Assembly (NCBI GenBank): GCA_947456305.1
Contig: CANGPN010000006.1
Location: forward strand, 1 to 64,000
Length of the DNA: 64,000 bases
Direction: 5' to 3'
Source of the DNA: Comamonadaceae bacterium
Lineage (GTDB): Bacteria; Pseudomonadota; Gammaproteobacteria; Burkholderiales; Burkholderiaceae_C
How positions within the stretch are numbered: the first letter of the stretch is position 1; each line of letters opens with the position of its first letter. The translations under genes and the position numbers were made by a program. Positions 41,799-50,689 of the stretch are shown one piece after another. The notes beneath the pieces are model-generated. The model was not told the origin of the DNA. It did not search any database and saw only the letters and a list, made by a program, of their open reading frames with translations.

Positions 41799-42704
41799 AT
41801 GAGCTTGTTAAAACGCATAGAGGCTGCCCTTGAGCAGCACTTTTCATTGAGCAGTACCAGCACCGCACCCCCCCGGTTGATGGAAGCCATGCGCCACGCT
41901 GTATTTCCCGGCGGTGCGCGTATCCGTCCGCAGTTGTGTATGGCGGTGGCCAAGGCCTGCGGCGAAGACGATCACGAACTGACAGATGCGGCGGCGATTG
42001 CGATCGAGCTTTTGCATTGCGCCTCTCTGGTGCATGACGATATGCCTTGTTTTGACGACGCCGATGTGCGCCGTGGCCGGGTCACTGTGCATAAACAATT
42101 CGGTGAACCGTTGGCTTTGCTGACAGGCGATGCCTTGATCGTCATGGCTTACCAGGTTTTGGCGCGCAGCGGCCGCCAGCACCCCATGCGTACTGTGCAA
42201 TTGCTGGGCATGATCAGCGATGGCGTGGGCGCGCCGGACGGGATTGTGGCCGGACAAGCCTGGGAGTGCGAAACCCGGGTCGATCTCAGCCGATACCAAC
42301 GGGCCAAAACAGGGGCGTTGTTTGTGGCAGCCACTTGCGGCGGTGCGCTGGCCGCCGGCGTGGATCCTGCGCCTTGGCGCGAACTCGGCGACACCCTGGG
42401 AGAGGCCTACCAAGTAGCCGACGATATCAGAGACGTGATGATGCAAGCCGATCAACTCGGCAAACCCGCTGGTCAGGACGCTCACCACGGCAGGCCCAGT
42501 GCGGCAGCCGATCTGGGTTTGGTCGGTGCATTGGACTATTTCAACCGTTTGATGCAAACCGCTGTCGATTCGGTGCCTGCTTGCGAAAGCCGCGCTGCCA
42601 TGCGTCAACTGGTGCTGAGGGAATCAGAACGTCTGGTGCCGCCGGCTGCCTGCGAAATGATTTCACGCCAGCAAGTGGGCACATCCACACGCGTGAGCGC
42701 TTGA
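41799..42704 (+). CDS. crtE: Geranylgeranyl diphosphate synthase
   Basis: A 301-residue prenyl synthase, distinct from ispA upstream. The first Asp motif is [17 protein letters not shown]; the second is degenerate (YQVADDIRDVM), as often in photosynthetic CrtE. It makes C20-PP for carotenoids and the bacteriochlorophyll tail. ATG at 41799 chosen since the frame upstream covers the promoter. First gene of the crtEF unit, 3-12 nt before crtF. Confidence 0.9.
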   Translation: MSLLKRIEAALEQHFSLSSTSTAPPRLMEAMRHAVFPGGARIRPQLCMAVAKACGEDDHELTDAAAIAIELLHCASLVHDDMPCFDDADVRRGRVTVHKQFGEPLALLTGDALIVMAYQVLARSGRQHPMRTVQLLGMISDGVGAPDGIVAGQAWECETRVDLSRYQRAKTGALFVAATCGGALAAGVDPAPWRELGDTLGEAYQVADDIRDVMMQADQLGKPAGQDAHHGRPSAAADLGLVGALDYFNRLMQTAVDSVPACESRAAMRQLVLRESERLVPPAACEMISRQQVGTSTRVSA

Positions 42705-42716
42705 CAGGTGCAAACC

Positions 42717-43877
42717 ATGAAGAGCCTGGATTTGGCCCGATCGGCACAATCGCGCGGTTTGTCGCGTCCTGGTTGGAGACAGCAACTGGATGCTCGCATA
42801 GACCGATGGATAACGTCACCTGCGTTCTACCGTTGGGCTATTTCCAATCCGCTGACGCGTTGGGTAACCCGCAGGCGCGCCGCCCAGCTGTTTGATGTCA
42901 TGGCCGGTTTTGTGCACAGCCAGGTATTGCTGGCCTGTGTGCGTTTGCATGTGTTTGAGGTGTTGCGCGATCAAACGTTGTCGCTAGAGCAATTGGCTCA
43001 GCATTGCCGCATGAGTGCGGCCGCCATGCAAAGGTTGGTTCAATCTGCAGTGGCATTGCGCTTGATCGAGCGCAGAGGCACAGACAGCTACGGCTTGGGG
43101 GCGTTAGGCGCACCTGTGGCCGCTGACCCCGGCTTGCGCTTGATGATCGAACACAACGCTGTGCTGTTTGATGATATGCGCGACCCGCTGGCATTGTTGC
43201 GCGACGAAATACAACCGCATATGCAAGCTTACTGGCCTTATATGAACGGCGATAACACTCAAGGCTGGGAAGCGGAAAAAGTCGCGCGCTACTCGGAGTT
43301 GATGTCGGCATCGCAGCGGTTTGTCATCGAAGAATTGCTGGCCTCCTATGATTTTTCCGCACACCGACAGGTTCTAGATATAGGCGGTGGCAAAGGCGGC
43401 TGGGTGCTGGCGCTGGCGCACAAAGTGCCTTCCTTGAAGTTGAACCTGATGGACTTGCCGCCGGTGGCCGCCTTGGCGGCTGAACGCATGGAAAAGGCAG
43501 GTGTGTCTGACCGGGTCACGGTCCACGGCGGCAGCTTCATTACCAACGCATTGCCATCAGGTTCGGATCTGGTGACGCTGGTGCGGGTGGCGCACGACCA
43601 TCCGGATACTGTGGTCAAGGCCTTGTTGTCCAAGATTTACCAGATGCTGCCCAGTGGCGGGCGTTTGTTGCTGGCCGAGCCCATGGCACAGCCGCCCGGC
43701 GAAAAACCGGTAGGTGATGCTTATTTCCATTTTTACTTGCTCGCAATGGGTAGTGGGCGCTTACGCTCACCTGAAGAGCTTCGTAGCCTGATGTTGGAAG
43801 CCGGTTTCGAATCTGTTGAGCCGGTATCCAATCCCATGCCGCTGCATACGCGTCTGTTACTGGCTCAAAAAAGATAA
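42717..43877 (+). CDS. crtF: Demethylspheroidene O-methyltransferase
   Basis: A 386-residue SAM-dependent methyltransferase of the plant-OMT-like family. N-terminal dimerisation/winged helix (FDVMAGFVHSQVLLACVRL); SAM site VLDIGGGKGGW; catalytic region RVAHDHPD and late AEPMAQPPGE. CrtF methylates the hydroxyl of demethylspheroidene. ATG at 42717 preferred; a GTG at 42708 adds three residues. Followed by bchX after a 118-bp regulatory gap; bchC, often found here, is missing. Confidence 0.9.
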   Translation: MKSLDLARSAQSRGLSRPGWRQQLDARIDRWITSPAFYRWAISNPLTRWVTRRRAAQLFDVMAGFVHSQVLLACVRLHVFEVLRDQTLSLEQLAQHCRMSAAAMQRLVQSAVALRLIERRGTDSYGLGALGAPVAADPGLRLMIEHNAVLFDDMRDPLALLRDEIQPHMQAYWPYMNGDNTQGWEAEKVARYSELMSASQRFVIEELLASYDFSAHRQVLDIGGGKGGWVLALAHKVPSLKLNLMDLPPVAALAAERMEKAGVSDRVTVHGGSFITNALPSGSDLVTLVRVAHDHPDTVVKALLSKIYQMLPSGGRLLLAEPMAQPPGEKPVGDAYFHFYLLAMGSGRLRSPEELRSLMLEAGFESVEPVSNPMPLHTRLLLAQKR

Positions 43878-43904
43878 GTGATTACCCTAGTAAGTATAAT
43901 TAAA

Positions 43905-43948
43905 CGTCAATTAGAGTTGACACAAGTCAATGTAAATCTAAAAATACA
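43905..43948 (+). promoter_or_regulatory. Paired PpsR/CrtJ-type boxes before bchX
   Basis: Box 1 is CGT-N12-ACA (43905-43922, extended CGTCA-N8-TGACA) and box 2 TGT-N12-ACA (43931-43948). The gap between them is 8 bp, the same as between the two CrtJ sites of the Rhodobacter bchC promoter, where the repressor binds cooperatively. A TTGACA -35 element lies within box 1 (43917-43922). Confidence 0.65.
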
Positions 43949-43995
43949 ACTGAGGCAGATGTATTTTCATCGATGGCTGGTAAACGGAGAGACTG

Positions 43996-45003
43996 ATGAG
44001 CAACCCCCAAAGCAGTGAAAAGCCGATCCAATTTGTCGACCGACTGCGTGAAGAGGCTTTTCAGGAGCCTGATGCGGTGCATACCGGCGAAGTGACCAAA
44101 GAAACCCAAATCATTGCTATTTACGGCAAGGGCGGCATAGGCAAAAGTTTTACGCTGGCCAACCTCAGTTACATGATGGCCCAGCAGGGCAAAAAAGTGC
44201 TGCTCATCGGCTGTGACCCCAAGAGCGACACCACCAGTTTGTTGTTCGGTGGCAAGGCTTGCCCGACCATCATCGAAACATCCTCCAAGAAAAAACTCGC
44301 CGGCGAAGAAGTCAAGATCGGCGATGTTTGCTTTATACGTGACGGCGTGTTCGCTATGGAGCTCGGCGGCCCCGAGGTCGGTCGCGGTTGCGGCGGGCGC
44401 GGCATCATCCACGGCTTTGAAACGCTGGAGAAACTCGGCTTTCACGAATGGGGTTTCGATTACGTGCTGCTCGACTTTTTGGGTGACGTGGTTTGCGGCG
44501 GCTTCGGTTTGCCTATTGCCCGTGACATGTGTCAGAAAGTCATCGTCGTCGGCTCCAACGATTTGCAGTCCCTGTATGTGGCCAACAACGTGTGCAGCGC
44601 GGTGGAGTATTTCCGCAAGCTCGGCGGCAATGTGGGCGTGGCCGGTATGGTCATCAACAAAGATGACGGCACAGGAGAGGCCCAGGCTTTCGCTGCGAAC
44701 GCAGGCATTCCTGTGCTGGCCGCTATTCCAGCCAACGAAGACATTCGCCGCAAGAGTGCCAGCTACGAAATCATCGGCAAGCCCGATGGCGAGTGGGGCG
44801 CATTGTTCGCAGAGCTTGCCAAAAACGTGGCTGAAGCGCCGCCGCAGAGACCCAAGCCACAAACCCAAGACCAGCTGCTTGGCTTGTTCAGCGCCGATGT
44901 CACTGGCCGTGACTTTGTCATGACACCAGCCACCGAGGTCGACATGACCGGCAAAACCGTCATCGACAAACCCACCCTCGAAGTGGTGTACGACGAAGTC
45001 TGA
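43996..45003 (+). CDS. bchX: Chlorophyllide reductase iron protein
   Basis: A 335-residue nitrogenase-iron-protein-like ATPase that feeds electrons to BchYZ in reducing ring B of chlorophyllide a. P-loop YGKGGIGKSFT at residues 38-48; cluster ligands in GGRGIIHGFE region (GRGCGGRG) and DFLGDVVCGGFGLP; switch region CDPKSDTT. It has the extra N-terminal ~35 residues typical of BchX. ATG preceded by ACGGAGAG. First of the bchXYZ-puf run. Confidence 0.95.
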   Translation: MSNPQSSEKPIQFVDRLREEAFQEPDAVHTGEVTKETQIIAIYGKGGIGKSFTLANLSYMMAQQGKKVLLIGCDPKSDTTSLLFGGKACPTIIETSSKKKLAGEEVKIGDVCFIRDGVFAMELGGPEVGRGCGGRGIIHGFETLEKLGFHEWGFDYVLLDFLGDVVCGGFGLPIARDMCQKVIVVGSNDLQSLYVANNVCSAVEYFRKLGGNVGVAGMVINKDDGTGEAQAFAANAGIPVLAAIPANEDIRRKSASYEIIGKPDGEWGALFAELAKNVAEAPPQRPKPQTQDQLLGLFSADVTGRDFVMTPATEVDMTGKTVIDKPTLEVVYDEV

Positions 45004-45012
45004 AGCTTAAGC

Positions 45013-46542
45013 ATGAGCGACATCATTCCCATCACCCCTTTGCCCAACCCGTCTGCGACGAATGCAGATGGCTTGGGTTGCCATGCCGGCAAGGACCAGA
45101 TGTTGGATGCCGCAGCCAAAGCAGGCAAGAGCGATGTGCTGGCGCAGTACGCAGCTGACTATCCCAAAGGCCCGCACGACCAACCGCAGTCCATGTGTCC
45201 GGCATTCGGTTCATTGCGTGTGGGTTTGCGCATGCGCCGCACGGCCACCATACTGAGCGGCTCGGCCTGTTGTGTGTACGGTCTCACGTTCACATCCCAT
45301 TTTTACGGTGCGCGTCGCACCGTGGGTTATGTGCCGTTCAACTCCGAGACCTTGGTCACCGGCAAATTGTTTGAAGACATACGCGAAGCGGTGTACGAAC
45401 AAGCCGACCCCGACAAACTCGATTGCATCGTCATCATCAATTTGTGCGTGCCCACCGCCAGCGGTGTGCCTCTGCAATTGCTGCCTAAAGAAATCAACGG
45501 CGTGCGCATCATCGGAATCGATGTGCCCGGCTTTGGTGTGCCCACGCACGCAGAAGCCAAAGATGTGTTGGCCGGTGCCATGTTGCATTACGCACGGCAG
45601 GAAGCCATGGCCGGACCGGTGGCCGCGCCGCGCCAAGCGCGAAGCTCTAAACCCAACATTACTTTGCTCGGCGAAATGTTCCCAGCTGATCCGATGATCA
45701 TTGCACAAATGATTGCGCCCATGGACTTGGCGGTCGGCACCGTGGCACCAACACGCGAATGGCGCGAGTTGTATGCCGCGCTGGATTGCAAAGCGGTCGC
45801 GGCCATCCATCCTTTTTACACCGCCAGTGTGCGTGAATTCCAAGCCGCAGGTCGTCCCATCGTCGGTTCTGCGCCTGTGGGTATTGAAGGTACACACGAT
45901 TGGCTGGGTGCCATCGGCCAAGCTTGCGAGGTATCGCAAGACAAGATCGATGCCGCACGCAACCAAACCTTGGGTGCCATGCGCTGCGTGTTGGCTTCGC
46001 AAAAAATCAACGGGCGCATCACCTTGAGCGGCTATGAAGGCTCGGAGTTGCTGGTCGCACGTTTGCTGATCGAATGCGGCGCAGATTTGCGTTATGTGGG
46101 CAGCGCTTGTCCTGCCACGCCGTGGAACAAACACGATGCCGATTGGTTGCAGGCCAAAGGTGTGCATGTGCAATTCCGCGCATCTCTTGAGCAAGACCTG
46201 GCGGCCATGCACGAATTCAAGCCGCAGCTCGCCATAGGCACCACACCGGTGGTGCAAGCAGCCAAAGAGTTGTGCATTCCCTCTTTGTATTTCACCAACC
46301 TCATCTCTGCGCGTCCGTTGATGGGTGTGGCCGGTGCCGGTTCACTGATTCAAGTGGTCAACGCCGCCATTGGTAACCAGGCGCGGTTTGACGAAATGAA
46401 AGCGTTTTTCGGCTCGGTCGGGCAGGGCGACGAAGCTGGTGTGTGGGAGAACGTTCCCGTCATGCACCCGGACTTCAAAAAGGAAGTGCGTCGCCAGTTC
46501 GAGAAGAAGCAGAAAAAACGCAAAGCCGAGGAGATGGGCTGA
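45013..46542 (+). CDS. bchY: Chlorophyllide reductase subunit Y
   Basis: A 509-residue NifD-like subunit. Cluster-binding cysteines appear in [25 protein letters not shown] and [12 protein letters not shown], in line with the shared [4Fe-4S] cluster with BchZ. Start 9 nt after bchX stop. The stop overlaps the bchZ start in TGATG, so translation is coupled. It is of full length for BchY. Confidence 0.95.
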   Translation: MSDIIPITPLPNPSATNADGLGCHAGKDQMLDAAAKAGKSDVLAQYAADYPKGPHDQPQSMCPAFGSLRVGLRMRRTATILSGSACCVYGLTFTSHFYGARRTVGYVPFNSETLVTGKLFEDIREAVYEQADPDKLDCIVIINLCVPTASGVPLQLLPKEINGVRIIGIDVPGFGVPTHAEAKDVLAGAMLHYARQEAMAGPVAAPRQARSSKPNITLLGEMFPADPMIIAQMIAPMDLAVGTVAPTREWRELYAALDCKAVAAIHPFYTASVREFQAAGRPIVGSAPVGIEGTHDWLGAIGQACEVSQDKIDAARNQTLGAMRCVLASQKINGRITLSGYEGSELLVARLLIECGADLRYVGSACPATPWNKHDADWLQAKGVHVQFRASLEQDLAAMHEFKPQLAIGTTPVVQAAKELCIPSLYFTNLISARPLMGVAGAGSLIQVVNAAIGNQARFDEMKAFFGSVGQGDEAGVWENVPVMHPDFKKEVRRQFEKKQKKRKAEEMG

Positions 46543-48014
46543 TGTTTGTCCTCGACCACGACAGAGCAGGCGGTTACTGGGGAGCGGTGTATGTGTTCAC
46601 CGCCATCAAAGGATTGCAAGTCGTTATTGACGGGCCGGTCGGTTGTGAAAACCTGCCGGTCACCTCCGTGTTGCATTACACCGATGCTTTGCCGCCGCAC
46701 GAATTGCCCATCGTGGTCACCGGTTTGGCGGAAGAACAACTCGGACGCGAAGGCACCGAAGGCGCGATGAAGCGTGCCCACAACGTACTCGACCCCGATT
46801 TGCCTGCGGTGGTGGTCACCGGTTCTATCGCTGAAATGATTGGCGGCGGTGTCACACCTGAAGGCACCAACCTGATGCGCTTTTTGCCGCGCACGATTGA
46901 CGAAGACCAATGGCAATGCGCCAACCGCGCCATGTATTGGTTGTGGACCGAATACGGCATGAAAAAAGTGCCTAAGCGGGTTCGCAAAGAAGGCGAGAAG
47001 CCGCGCGTCAACATCATCGGGCCTTGCTACGGCACGTTCAACAGCCCCAGCGACCTGGCAGAAATCCGCCGTCTGGTGCAAGGCATAGGCGCAGACATCA
47101 ACATGGTGTTTCCGTTGGGTAGCCATTTGGCCGAGGTGTCTCGACTGGTGGAAGCCGATGTGAATATTTGCATGTACCGCGAATTCGGCCGCATGTTGTG
47201 CGAAGCCCTTGACCGTCCTTATTTGCAAGCACCTATCGGTTTGCACAGCACCACCAAATTTTTGCGCAAGCTTGGCGAGTTGTTAGGGCTGGATCCCGAG
47301 CCTTTCATTCAGCGCGAGCGTCACACCACCATCAAACCGGTGTGGGATTTGTGGCGCTCAGTCACCCAAGATTTTTTTGCCACCGCTTCGTTTGCAGTGG
47401 TGGCCACAGACACCTATGCGCGCGGCATACGAAAGTTTTTAGAAACCGAAATGGGTATGCCGTGCAAGTTCGCTGTCTCGCGTATGCCCGGGCAGAAAAC
47501 CGATAACGCTGCGGTGCGCGAACTCGTACACAAACAAATGCCACTCATTTTGTTCGGCAGCTACAACGAGCGCATGTATTTGGCAGAGGCCGGTAGCAGC
47601 GGACCGATGAAAGCGACTTTCATTCCCGCGTCTTTCCCCGGGGCCATCATCCGTCGCCACACCGGCACACCGTTCATGGGCTATAGCGGTGCCACATATT
47701 TAATTCAAGAAGTCTGCAACTCTTTGTTTGACGCTTTGTTCCACATCCTGCCGCTAGGCACTGACATGGACAAGGTGGACGCAACACTGGCGCGCGGCAT
47801 CAGCGGCGCACAAGAAAACACACCGTGGGATGACGCAGCACAAACCCGTTTGCACACCTTGGTATCCGGTCAGCCGGTGCTGGTGCAAATTTCAGCAGCC
47901 AAGCGTTTGCGTGATTTGGCAGAAGGTAAAGCACGCGCTGCAGGTGTTGAACTGGTGACTGAAGACCATGTGAAAAAAGCCGGTGCCGAACTTGGTCTTG
48001 GAGAGACAGTGTGA
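46542..48014 (+). CDS. bchZ: Chlorophyllide reductase subunit Z
   Basis: A 490-residue NifK-like subunit. Starts [19 protein letters not shown], with the conserved [21 protein letters not shown] near the N-terminus and a proto-BchB-like C-terminal tail. With BchY it holds the substrate and cluster. Its stop TGA overlaps a GTG by 4 nt (GTGA) that opens the 41-codon ORF before pufB. Full length. Confidence 0.95.
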   Translation: MFVLDHDRAGGYWGAVYVFTAIKGLQVVIDGPVGCENLPVTSVLHYTDALPPHELPIVVTGLAEEQLGREGTEGAMKRAHNVLDPDLPAVVVTGSIAEMIGGGVTPEGTNLMRFLPRTIDEDQWQCANRAMYWLWTEYGMKKVPKRVRKEGEKPRVNIIGPCYGTFNSPSDLAEIRRLVQGIGADINMVFPLGSHLAEVSRLVEADVNICMYREFGRMLCEALDRPYLQAPIGLHSTTKFLRKLGELLGLDPEPFIQRERHTTIKPVWDLWRSVTQDFFATASFAVVATDTYARGIRKFLETEMGMPCKFAVSRMPGQKTDNAAVRELVHKQMPLILFGSYNERMYLAEAGSSGPMKATFIPASFPGAIIRRHTGTPFMGYSGATYLIQEVCNSLFDALFHILPLGTDMDKVDATLARGISGAQENTPWDDAAQTRLHTLVSGQPVLVQISAAKRLRDLAEGKARAAGVELVTEDHVKKAGAELGLGETV

Positions 48015-48136
48015 GTGCCAAACAAAACAACTTTTTGCATGCGTTGGCATGTGAATTGACCCTGATGTCGCGGCAGATGCTGCGGCTACCCAGGTTGCGC
48101 GGGTTGGGCGCAGCGTTGGCTTCACAGCCATTTTGA
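48011..48136 (+). CDS. 41-codon ORF in the pufQ position, unknown
   Basis: A 41-residue protein, starting [17 protein letters not shown] and ending [10 protein letters not shown]. The GTG start overlaps the bchZ stop by 4 nt (GTGA), and the stop TGA overlaps the ribosome site of pufB (GAAGAAGGAG), so the ORF couples translation across the bchZ-pufB gap. It lies where pufQ sits in Rhodobacter, but lacks PufQ's membrane segment and is half as long. The sequence is basic and amphipathic with one Cys. It is either a coupling leader or a small unrecognised protein. Confidence 0.5.
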   Translation: MSAKQNNFLHALACELTLMSRQMLRLPRLRGLGAALASQPF

Positions 48137-48150
48137 AGAAGGAGCATCGC

Positions 48151-48297
48151 ATGTCAAATCATCGGACATCCATTTCCGGCTTGACTGACGAAGAAGCTAA
48201 GGAGTTCCACCATTTCTGGATTCAAGGAACCGTAGGTTTCACAGCTGTGGCTGTGTTGGCCCACATCCTGGTCTGGGCTTGGCGGCCTTGGTTCTGA
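48151..48297 (+). CDS. pufB: Light-harvesting complex 1 beta subunit
   Basis: A 48-residue antenna polypeptide. It starts [20 protein letters not shown], has a single membrane helix, and ends [12 protein letters not shown] with the bacteriochlorophyll-ligating His at residue 38 and the C-terminal Trp cluster. This gene is too short to be listed by standard ORF cut-offs. Strong ribosome site AAGGAG. In normal operons pufA would follow at once; here another gene comes first. Confidence 0.95.
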   Translation: MSNHRTSISGLTDEEAKEFHHFWIQGTVGFTAVAVLAHILVWAWRPWF

Positions 48298-48328
48298 GTC
48301 AAGTTCTTTAACCGAACGGAGTAAACCC

Positions 48329-48556
48329 ATGGCTAACACCACCTCTTTTGAATCGCAAAAATCATCCGCCTGGGATGAGCAAATTGCGTTTGTTCTGATT
48401 TTTGTTCCCTGTTTTGTTGTCTTGTTTTCGTTTGCTGTTGTCGGTCAACTGATCGGCATGCGCTGGAAATCCTGGCTGCCTGGCGCGGAGAACATGCCAA
48501 ACATCATTTCGGGTGTCAAGGCTACGGTTTATACGTTCATGTCTCACATCATTTAG
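48329..48556 (+). CDS. Single-pass membrane protein between pufB and pufA, PufX-like topology
   Basis: A 75-residue protein with its own ribosome site (AACGGAG). Residues 1-18 are polar, 19-42 a transmembrane helix ([20 protein letters not shown]), followed by [10 protein letters not shown] and a short amphipathic tail ending MSHII. It has no antenna-type histidine in the membrane helix, so it is not a second alpha or beta chain. Topology and size (82 residues in Rhodobacter sphaeroides) match PufX, and from memory the tails align: NI-SGVKAT.....MSHII against NITGALET.....IKHLV. PufX is encoded after pufM in Rhodobacter, so the position is different. A role in shaping the LH1 ring or quinone channel is inferred. 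Fits between pufB and pufA with 31 and 11 nt gaps. Confidence 0.8.
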   Translation: MANTTSFESQKSSAWDEQIAFVLIFVPCFVVLFSFAVVGQLIGMRWKSWLPGAENMPNIISGVKATVYTFMSHII

Positions 48557-48567
48557 GAGAAAACATC

Positions 48568-48768
48568 ATGTGGAGAATTTGGCGTTTGTACGACCCTTTG
48601 CGGGCCATGGTGGTCCAGGGTATTTTTCTGTTCGGTTTGGCGGCAATGATTCACCTCATTTTGCTCAGCACGAACAAGTTCAACTGGCTGGACGGCGCGA
48701 AAAAGCCTGTAGCAGCATCGGCGCAAAACTCGCCTATGCCTGCAGCTGTTCCTGCCGAAAAGTCCTGA
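48568..48768 (+). CDS. pufA: Light-harvesting complex 1 alpha subunit
   Basis: A 66-residue antenna polypeptide beginning [20 protein letters not shown]; the bacteriochlorophyll ligand is His29 in [19 protein letters not shown]. The C-terminal extension ([20 protein letters not shown]) is Ala/Pro-rich, like that of other betaproteobacterial PufA. Ribosome site TTTAGGAGAAAA. It is separated from pufL by 88 nt that hold strong hairpins. Confidence 0.95.
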   Translation: MWRIWRLYDPLRAMVVQGIFLFGLAAMIHLILLSTNKFNWLDGAKKPVAASAQNSPMPAAVPAEKS

Positions 48769-48774
48769 GCTTTT

Positions 48775-48811
48775 CAGCACCAGCAGGTGCTGTTTGAACG
48801 ACAGCACCTGC
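48775..48811 (+). promoter_or_regulatory. pufA-pufL intercistronic hairpins (mRNA segment boundary)
   Basis: A perfect 11-bp stem GCAGGTGCTGT / ACAGCACCTGC (48783-48793 and 48801-48811) has a 7-nt loop. An upstream CAGCACC (48775-48781) can instead pair with GGTGCTG inside the same arm, so two hairpins compete. No T-run follows. In Rhodobacter, hairpins here stop 3' decay at the end of the pufBA part, so that antenna mRNA outlasts reaction-centre mRNA. Confidence 0.75.
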
Positions 48812-48856
48812 ATTTCAAGCGTTTTGTTTCACCATTTGCGGCAGGAGGGCTAACAC

Positions 48857-49690
48857 ATGGCCATGCTCAGCTTTGAAAAAAAATACCGAGTGCGGGGCGG
48901 GACCCTGGTCGCTGGTGATTTATTTGATTTTTGGTTAGGCCCGTTTTACGTCGGCTTTTTCGGTATCACCACCATCTTTTTTGCCTTTTTAGGCACTGCC
49001 ATGATTTTGTGGGGCGCATCGCAAGGCCCGACCTGGAATCTGTGGCAAATCAGTATTGCGCCACCCAATCTTTCCTACGGCCTGCGCTTTGCGCCGCTGA
49101 TGGAAGGCGGCTTGTGGCAACTCATCACGATTTGTGCACTGGGTGCGTTTGTGTCTTGGATGTTGCGTGAAGTGGAAATCTGCCGCAAGCTCGGCATGGG
49201 CTATCACGTACCTGCCGCATTCAGCATGGCCATATTCGCGTATTTCACACTAGAAGTGATTCGTCCGGTGTTAATGGGCGGCTGGGGACATGCCTTCCCT
49301 TACGGCATTTACAGCCATTTGGACTGGGTGTCCAACGTAGGCTACCAATACCTGCACTTTCACTACAACCCGGCGCACATGTTGGCAGTCAGTTTCTTTT
49401 TCGCCACTGTGTTCGCACTCTCTTTGCACGGCGCTTTGATTTTGTCTGCCACCAACCCGGGTGACGGCCAGGTCGTCAAAAAGCCCGAAGACGAAGACAC
49501 GTTTTTCCGCGACACCATAGGCTATTCCATAGGCACGCTAGGCATTCACCGACTGGGCGTGTTTTTGGCTATGGCTGCAGTGGCTTTCAGCGCCTTGTGC
49601 ATTGTCATCAGTGGTCCGTTCTGGAGCCGTGGTTGGCCCGAATGGTGGGGCTGGTGGCTCAATCTGCCGATCTGGTCTCAGTGGCCTTAA
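48857..49690 (+). CDS. pufL: Reaction centre L subunit
   Basis: A 277-residue, five-helix subunit that binds the special pair and quinone QB. Start [15 protein letters not shown]; conserved stretches [38 protein letters not shown] (QB and Fe ligands) and AMHGSL-like [11 protein letters not shown] are present. Strong ribosome site GGCAGGAGGG. Length is normal. Confidence 0.96.
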   Translation: MAMLSFEKKYRVRGGTLVAGDLFDFWLGPFYVGFFGITTIFFAFLGTAMILWGASQGPTWNLWQISIAPPNLSYGLRFAPLMEGGLWQLITICALGAFVSWMLREVEICRKLGMGYHVPAAFSMAIFAYFTLEVIRPVLMGGWGHAFPYGIYSHLDWVSNVGYQYLHFHYNPAHMLAVSFFFATVFALSLHGALILSATNPGDGQVVKKPEDEDTFFRDTIGYSIGTLGIHRLGVFLAMAAVAFSALCIVISGPFWSRGWPEWWGWWLNLPIWSQWP

Positions 49691-49711
49691 AGCCTGACAG
49701 GAGCAAATTCA

Positions 49712-50689
49712 ATGGCTGACTACTACAACCTATTCACCACGGTGCAGGCCCGAGGCCCGGTACACCATGGCTCAGAGCTCGGGCCGGGCAACAGCCCGCG
49801 CTTTGGCCATCCCGCTATTTTCTGGCTGCTGGGCAAAATAGGTAATGCCCAACTCGGTCCTATTTACCTGGGCGGTTTCGGTGTGGCTTCGCTGCTTTGC
49901 GGCATGCTGGCTTTCAACATCATCGGTCTGAACATGCTGGCCTCGGTCAACTGGGATCCGGTGCAACTGGTGCGTCAACTGTTTTGGCTGGCGCTTGAGC
50001 CGCCGTCGCCTGACTACGGTTTGTCTTTACCACCTTTGAACCAGGGCGGTTGGTTTTTAATCACCGGATTGCTGCTGTCCACCTCTGCGTTACTCTGGTG
50101 GGTACGAATGTATCGTCGCGCTATCGCTTTGGGCATGGGCACGCACGTGGCCTGGGCGTTTGCCGCAGCCTTGTGGCTGTTTTTTGTCCTGGGTTTGTTC
50201 CGTCCGATATTGATGGGTTCCTGGGGTGAGGCTGTACCTTACGGCATCTTTCCGCACTTGGACTGGACAGCAGCTTTGTCTATTCGCTACGGCAATTTGT
50301 TCTACAACCCGTTCCACGCTTTATCGATTGTGTTCTTGTACGGCTCAGTGTTGTTGTTTGCCATGCACGGCGCCACCATTCTCGCGGTGACCCGCTACGG
50401 CGGTGAACGTGAAATCGAGCAAATCGTCGACCGCGGCACAGCTTCCGAGCGTGCAGCATTGTTCTGGCGTTGGACCATGGGCTTTAACGCCACCATGGAA
50501 TCGATTCACCGCTGGGCCTGGTGGTTCGCCGTGTTGTGTCCATTGACCGGTGGTATCGGTATCTTGTTGACCGGCACCGTCGTTGATAACTGGTATTTGT
50601 GGGCCATCAAACACGGTGTAGCTCCGCCGTATCCGAATGTGTTTCCTGCCGTGATTGACCCGGCGCTGACCGTGGGAGTCAAACCATGA
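49712..50689 (+). CDS. pufM: Reaction centre M subunit
   Basis: A 325-residue five-helix subunit, beginning [22 protein letters not shown] and iron site residues are in SFQYPNPHM-like stretches [20 protein letters not shown] and [19 protein letters not shown], with the non-haem iron ligand in GAT..GERE. The C-terminus ([17 protein letters not shown]) matches species with a bound PufC. It starts 21 nt after pufL and overlaps pufC by 4 nt (ATGA). Confidence 0.96.
   Translation: MADYYNLFTTVQARGPVHHGSELGPGNSPRFGHPAIFWLLGKIGNAQLGPIYLGGFGVASLLCGMLAFNIIGLNMLASVNWDPVQLVRQLFWLALEPPSPDYGLSLPPLNQGGWFLITGLLLSTSALLWWVRMYRRAIALGMGTHVAWAFAAALWLFFVLGLFRPILMGSWGEAVPYGIFPHLDWTAALSIRYGNLFYNPFHALSIVFLYGSVLLFAMHGATILAVTRYGGEREIEQIVDRGTASERAALFWRWTMGFNATMESIHRWAWWFAVLCPLTGGIGILLTGTVVDNWYLWAIKHGVAPPYPNVFPAVIDPALTVGVKP

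Noticed and set aside
40070-42704. Treating ispA and crtE as a recent duplication
   Set aside because: They share only family motifs; the second Asp motif and flanks differ strongly, so they are old, specialised paralogues.
45211-46257. 348-codon open frame opposite bchY
   Set aside because: Antisense shadow of a conserved gene; composition is not protein-like.
48011-48136. pufQ
   Set aside because: The product is 41 residues without a transmembrane helix, whereas PufQ is about 74 residues with one.
48329-48556. A second LH1 alpha or beta chain, or PufQ
   Set aside because: No histidine lies in the membrane helix as required for bacteriochlorophyll ligation, and PufQ's conserved C-terminal ITPxIF motif is absent.
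48775-48811. Rho-independent terminator between pufA and pufL
   Set aside because: No T-run follows the stem and the operon continues; it is better read as an mRNA decay boundary.
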